DNA from: Oscillospiraceae bacterium
GTDB taxonomy: Bacteria; Bacillota; Clostridia; Oscillospirales; Acutalibacteraceae
NCBI GenBank assembly: GCA_015066165.1
Contig: SVOX01000080.1
Coordinates: 1-7,661 of the forward strand
Length of the DNA stretch: 7,661 nucleotides
Direction of reading: 5' to 3'
In this document: in pieces, positions 5,752 through 7,661 of the stretch
How the letters are laid out: each line of letters starts with the position of its first letter
Numbering within the stretch: position 1 is the first letter of the stretch
Made by a program: the position numbers and the translations under genes
Notes under the pieces: model-generated
Told to the model about the DNA's origin: nothing
What the model saw: only the letters and a program-made list of their open reading frames with translations
Database searches by the model: none

Positions 5752-7661
5752 ATGGGTTTACTTCAAAAACTTTTTGGCAACTACAGCGAAAAAGAAATAA
5801 AAAGAATTACACCTCTTAAAGAAAAGGTTTTAGCCCTTGAGGAAGAATACAGGGCTTTGTCTGACGCACAACTTCGTGCCAAAACCGGAGAATTTAAAGA
5901 GCGCCTTTCAAACGGTGAAACGCTTGACGACATTTTACCTGAAGCGTTTGCCGCTTGTAGAGAAGCGGGTGACCGTGTACTTGGTATGCGTCACTTCCCC
6001 GTTCAAATCATTGGCGGTATAATTTTGCATCAAGGCCGTATTGCCGAAATGAAAACAGGTGAAGGTAAAACCTTGGTTGCAACACTTCCGGCTTACCTTA
6101 ACGCACTTTCGGGCAAAGGTGTTCACATTGTAACGGTTAACGATTACCTTGCAAAACGTGACTCGGAATGGATGGGTAAACTTTATAAATTTATGGGGCT
6201 TTCGGTTGGGCTTATTATTCACGGTATGACTCACGAAGAAAAGCAAGAGGCATACCGTGCCGATATTACCTACTGCACCAATAACGAACTTGGCTTTGAT
6301 TATTTGCGTGACAATATGGTGACATATAAAGAAGAAAAGGTTCAGCGTGAACATAACTTTGCTATCGTCGATGAAGTTGACTCTATTTTAATAGACGAAG
6401 CCAGAACTCCGCTTATTATTTCGGGTCAAAGCGACAAAGCGACCGACCTTTATTTTTCAGCAAACCGTTTTGCCAAATCGCTTAAGATGTTTAAAATAAA
6501 AGAAATGGACGACAAAGCAAGCGACGCCGACACCAATTATGACGGCGACTACGTTGTTGACGAAAAGGCAAAAAGTTGCACCCTTACCCCTTCGGGCGTG
6601 AGAAAAGCCGAAGAATATTTCCAAATTGAAAACCTTAACGACAGCGAAAACATTGCTATTGCCCACCACATAAATCAGGCAATTCGTGCCCACGGTATTA
6701 TGAAACGTGACGTTGACTACGTTGTAAAAGACGGCGAAGTTATAATTGTTGACGAATTTACCGGCCGTCTTATGTTTGGTAGGCGTTATAACGAAGGTCT
6801 TCACCAAGCGATAGAAGCAAAAGAAGGCGTGGAAATTGCAAAAGAATCAAAAACTTTGGCAACCATCACTTTCCAAAACTTCTTCCGCCTTTATAACAAA
6901 CTTTCGGGTATGACGGGTACCGCCATGACCGAAGAAGCCGAATTTCAAGAAATTTACAAACTCGACGTTATTGAAATTCCAACCAACAAACCAATCGCCC
7001 GTATCGACGAAAACGACGTGGTTTACAAAACCGAAAAAGCAAAACTTTATGCTGTTATTGATAAAATTATTGCTTGTAATAAAAAAGGTCAACCTGTGCT
7101 TGTTGGTACGGTTACTATTGAAAAATCCGAACTTTTGTCGGCTTTACTTAAAAAACGTGGCATAAAACACAACGTTTTGAACGCTAAACACCACGAAAAA
7201 GAAGCCGAAATTATTGCCCAAGCGGGTAAATTCGGTGCGGTTACCATTGCTACCAATATGGCAGGCCGTGGTACCGATATTATGCTTGGCGGTAATGCTG
7301 AATATCTTGCAAAAGCGGCTCTCCGTCACGACGGTCTTTCGGAAGAAATGATTGTAGAAGCCACCGGCTTTGCCGAAACCGAAGACCCCGAAATTTTATC
7401 TGCCAGAGAAAAATATACCGAATATTACAACAAATTCAAAGCCGAAATTGCCCCCGAAGCCGAAAAGGTAAGACAAGCAGGCGGTCTTGCGATTATTGGT
7501 ACCGAAAGACACGATTCCCGCCGTATTGATAACCAGCTTCGCGGTCGTGCCGGCCGTCAGGGTGACAATGGTAACACCCAGTTCTTTATATCTTTGGAAG
7601 ACGACCTTATGCGTCTTTTCGGCGGTGACCGTATTGGCGCACTTATGGATACTTTAAAGGT
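5752..7661 (+). CDS. secA: Preprotein translocase ATPase SecA, 3' end cut by window
   Basis: SecA is the motor that binds preproteins and drives them through the SecYEG channel using ATP, at the inner face of the membrane. The window holds the first 636 codons with no stop. The N-terminus MGLLQKLFGNYSEKEIKRI is typical of SecA1, and the ATG has AAAGAAGG upstream. Visible motifs are Walker A MKTGEGKT (100-107), TYCTNNELGFDYLRDN after it, and Walker B DEVDSILIDEART (207-219). The preprotein cross-linking domain is at about 220-340, ending in DEFTGRLMFGRRYNEGLH. The second motor domain has NMAGRGTDI (502-510) and QLRGRAGRQGD (595-605). Missing are the end of that motor domain, the helical wing and scaffold, and any C-terminal zinc-binding tail. 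An insert in the second motor domain (ATGFAETEDPEI) is common in clostridial SecA, as I recall. No hpf/raiA gene precedes it, unlike in many Firmicutes; a divergent small gene does. Confidence 0.97.
   Translation, partial: MGLLQKLFGNYSEKEIKRITPLKEKVLALEEEYRALSDAQLRAKTGEFKERLSNGETLDDILPEAFAACREAGDRVLGMRHFPVQIIGGIILHQGRIAEMKTGEGKTLVATLPAYLNALSGKGVHIVTVNDYLAKRDSEWMGKLYKFMGLSVGLIIHGMTHEEKQEAYRADITYCTNNELGFDYLRDNMVTYKEEKVQREHNFAIVDEVDSILIDEARTPLIISGQSDKATDLYFSANRFAKSLKMFKIKEMDDKASDADTNYDGDYVVDEKAKSCTLTPSGVRKAEEYFQIENLNDSENIAIAHHINQAIRAHGIMKRDVDYVVKDGEVIIVDEFTGRLMFGRRYNEGLHQAIEAKEGVEIAKESKTLATITFQNFFRLYNKLSGMTGTAMTEEAEFQEIYKLDVIEIPTNKPIARIDENDVVYKTEKAKLYAVIDKIIACNKKGQPVLVGTVTIEKSELLSALLKKRGIKHNVLNAKHHEKEAEIIAQAGKFGAVTIATNMAGRGTDIMLGGNAEYLAKAALRHDGLSEEMIVEATGFAETEDPEILSAREKYTEYYNKFKAEIAPEAEKVRQAGGLAIIGTERHDSRRIDNQLRGRAGRQGDNGNTQFFISLEDDLMRLFGGDRIGALMDTLK

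Noticed and set aside
5935..6807. Two long minus-strand open frames (139 and 116 codons) inside secA
   Set aside because: They are antisense to an intact, highly conserved SecA frame and have low-complexity Phe/Val/Asn-rich translations. They also lack convincing ribosome binding sites.

Overview
The window looks like chromosomal DNA from a low-GC Gram-positive anaerobe, most likely a gut Clostridia member near Oscillospiraceae/Ruminococcaceae. The grounds are the AT-rich intergenic DNA, strong AAGGAG-type ribosome binding sites, intrinsic terminators with U-tracts, and a SecA whose sequence resembles clostridial SecA1. The lineage call comes from remembered family features, not from a search.

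Layout, left to right. (1) The 3' part of a glycoside hydrolase family 2 enzyme, cut by the window start, ends at an intrinsic terminator. (2) A two-gene ABC transporter follows: an FtsX/MacB-type permease, then its ATPase 14 bases later, closed by a second terminator. (3) A monocistronic NCS2-family (AzgA/PbuG-like) purine permease has its own clear promoter. (4) A terminator that should work in both directions separates it from a convergent 60-codon minus-strand gene for a small glycine-zipper membrane protein (YtxH-like). (5) An AT-rich divergent promoter region of about 146 bases separates that gene from secA, which runs rightwards and is cut by the window end in its second helicase motor domain.

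No stretch over 300 bases lacks a gene. No tRNA, rRNA, CRISPR array, insertion sequence, attachment site or riboswitch was seen. The genes form separate transcription units (carbohydrate hydrolysis, an ABC exporter-like pair, purine uptake, protein secretion) and do not obviously cooperate. The neighbourhood reads as ordinary core and semi-core genome, and I do not see a new defence, mobile or biosynthetic system. The points most worth a second look are the unusual outer regions of the ABC permease, the small membrane protein beside secA, and the distinct codon use of the purine permease. The start sites of the permease and the ATPase also depend on Shine-Dalgarno placement.
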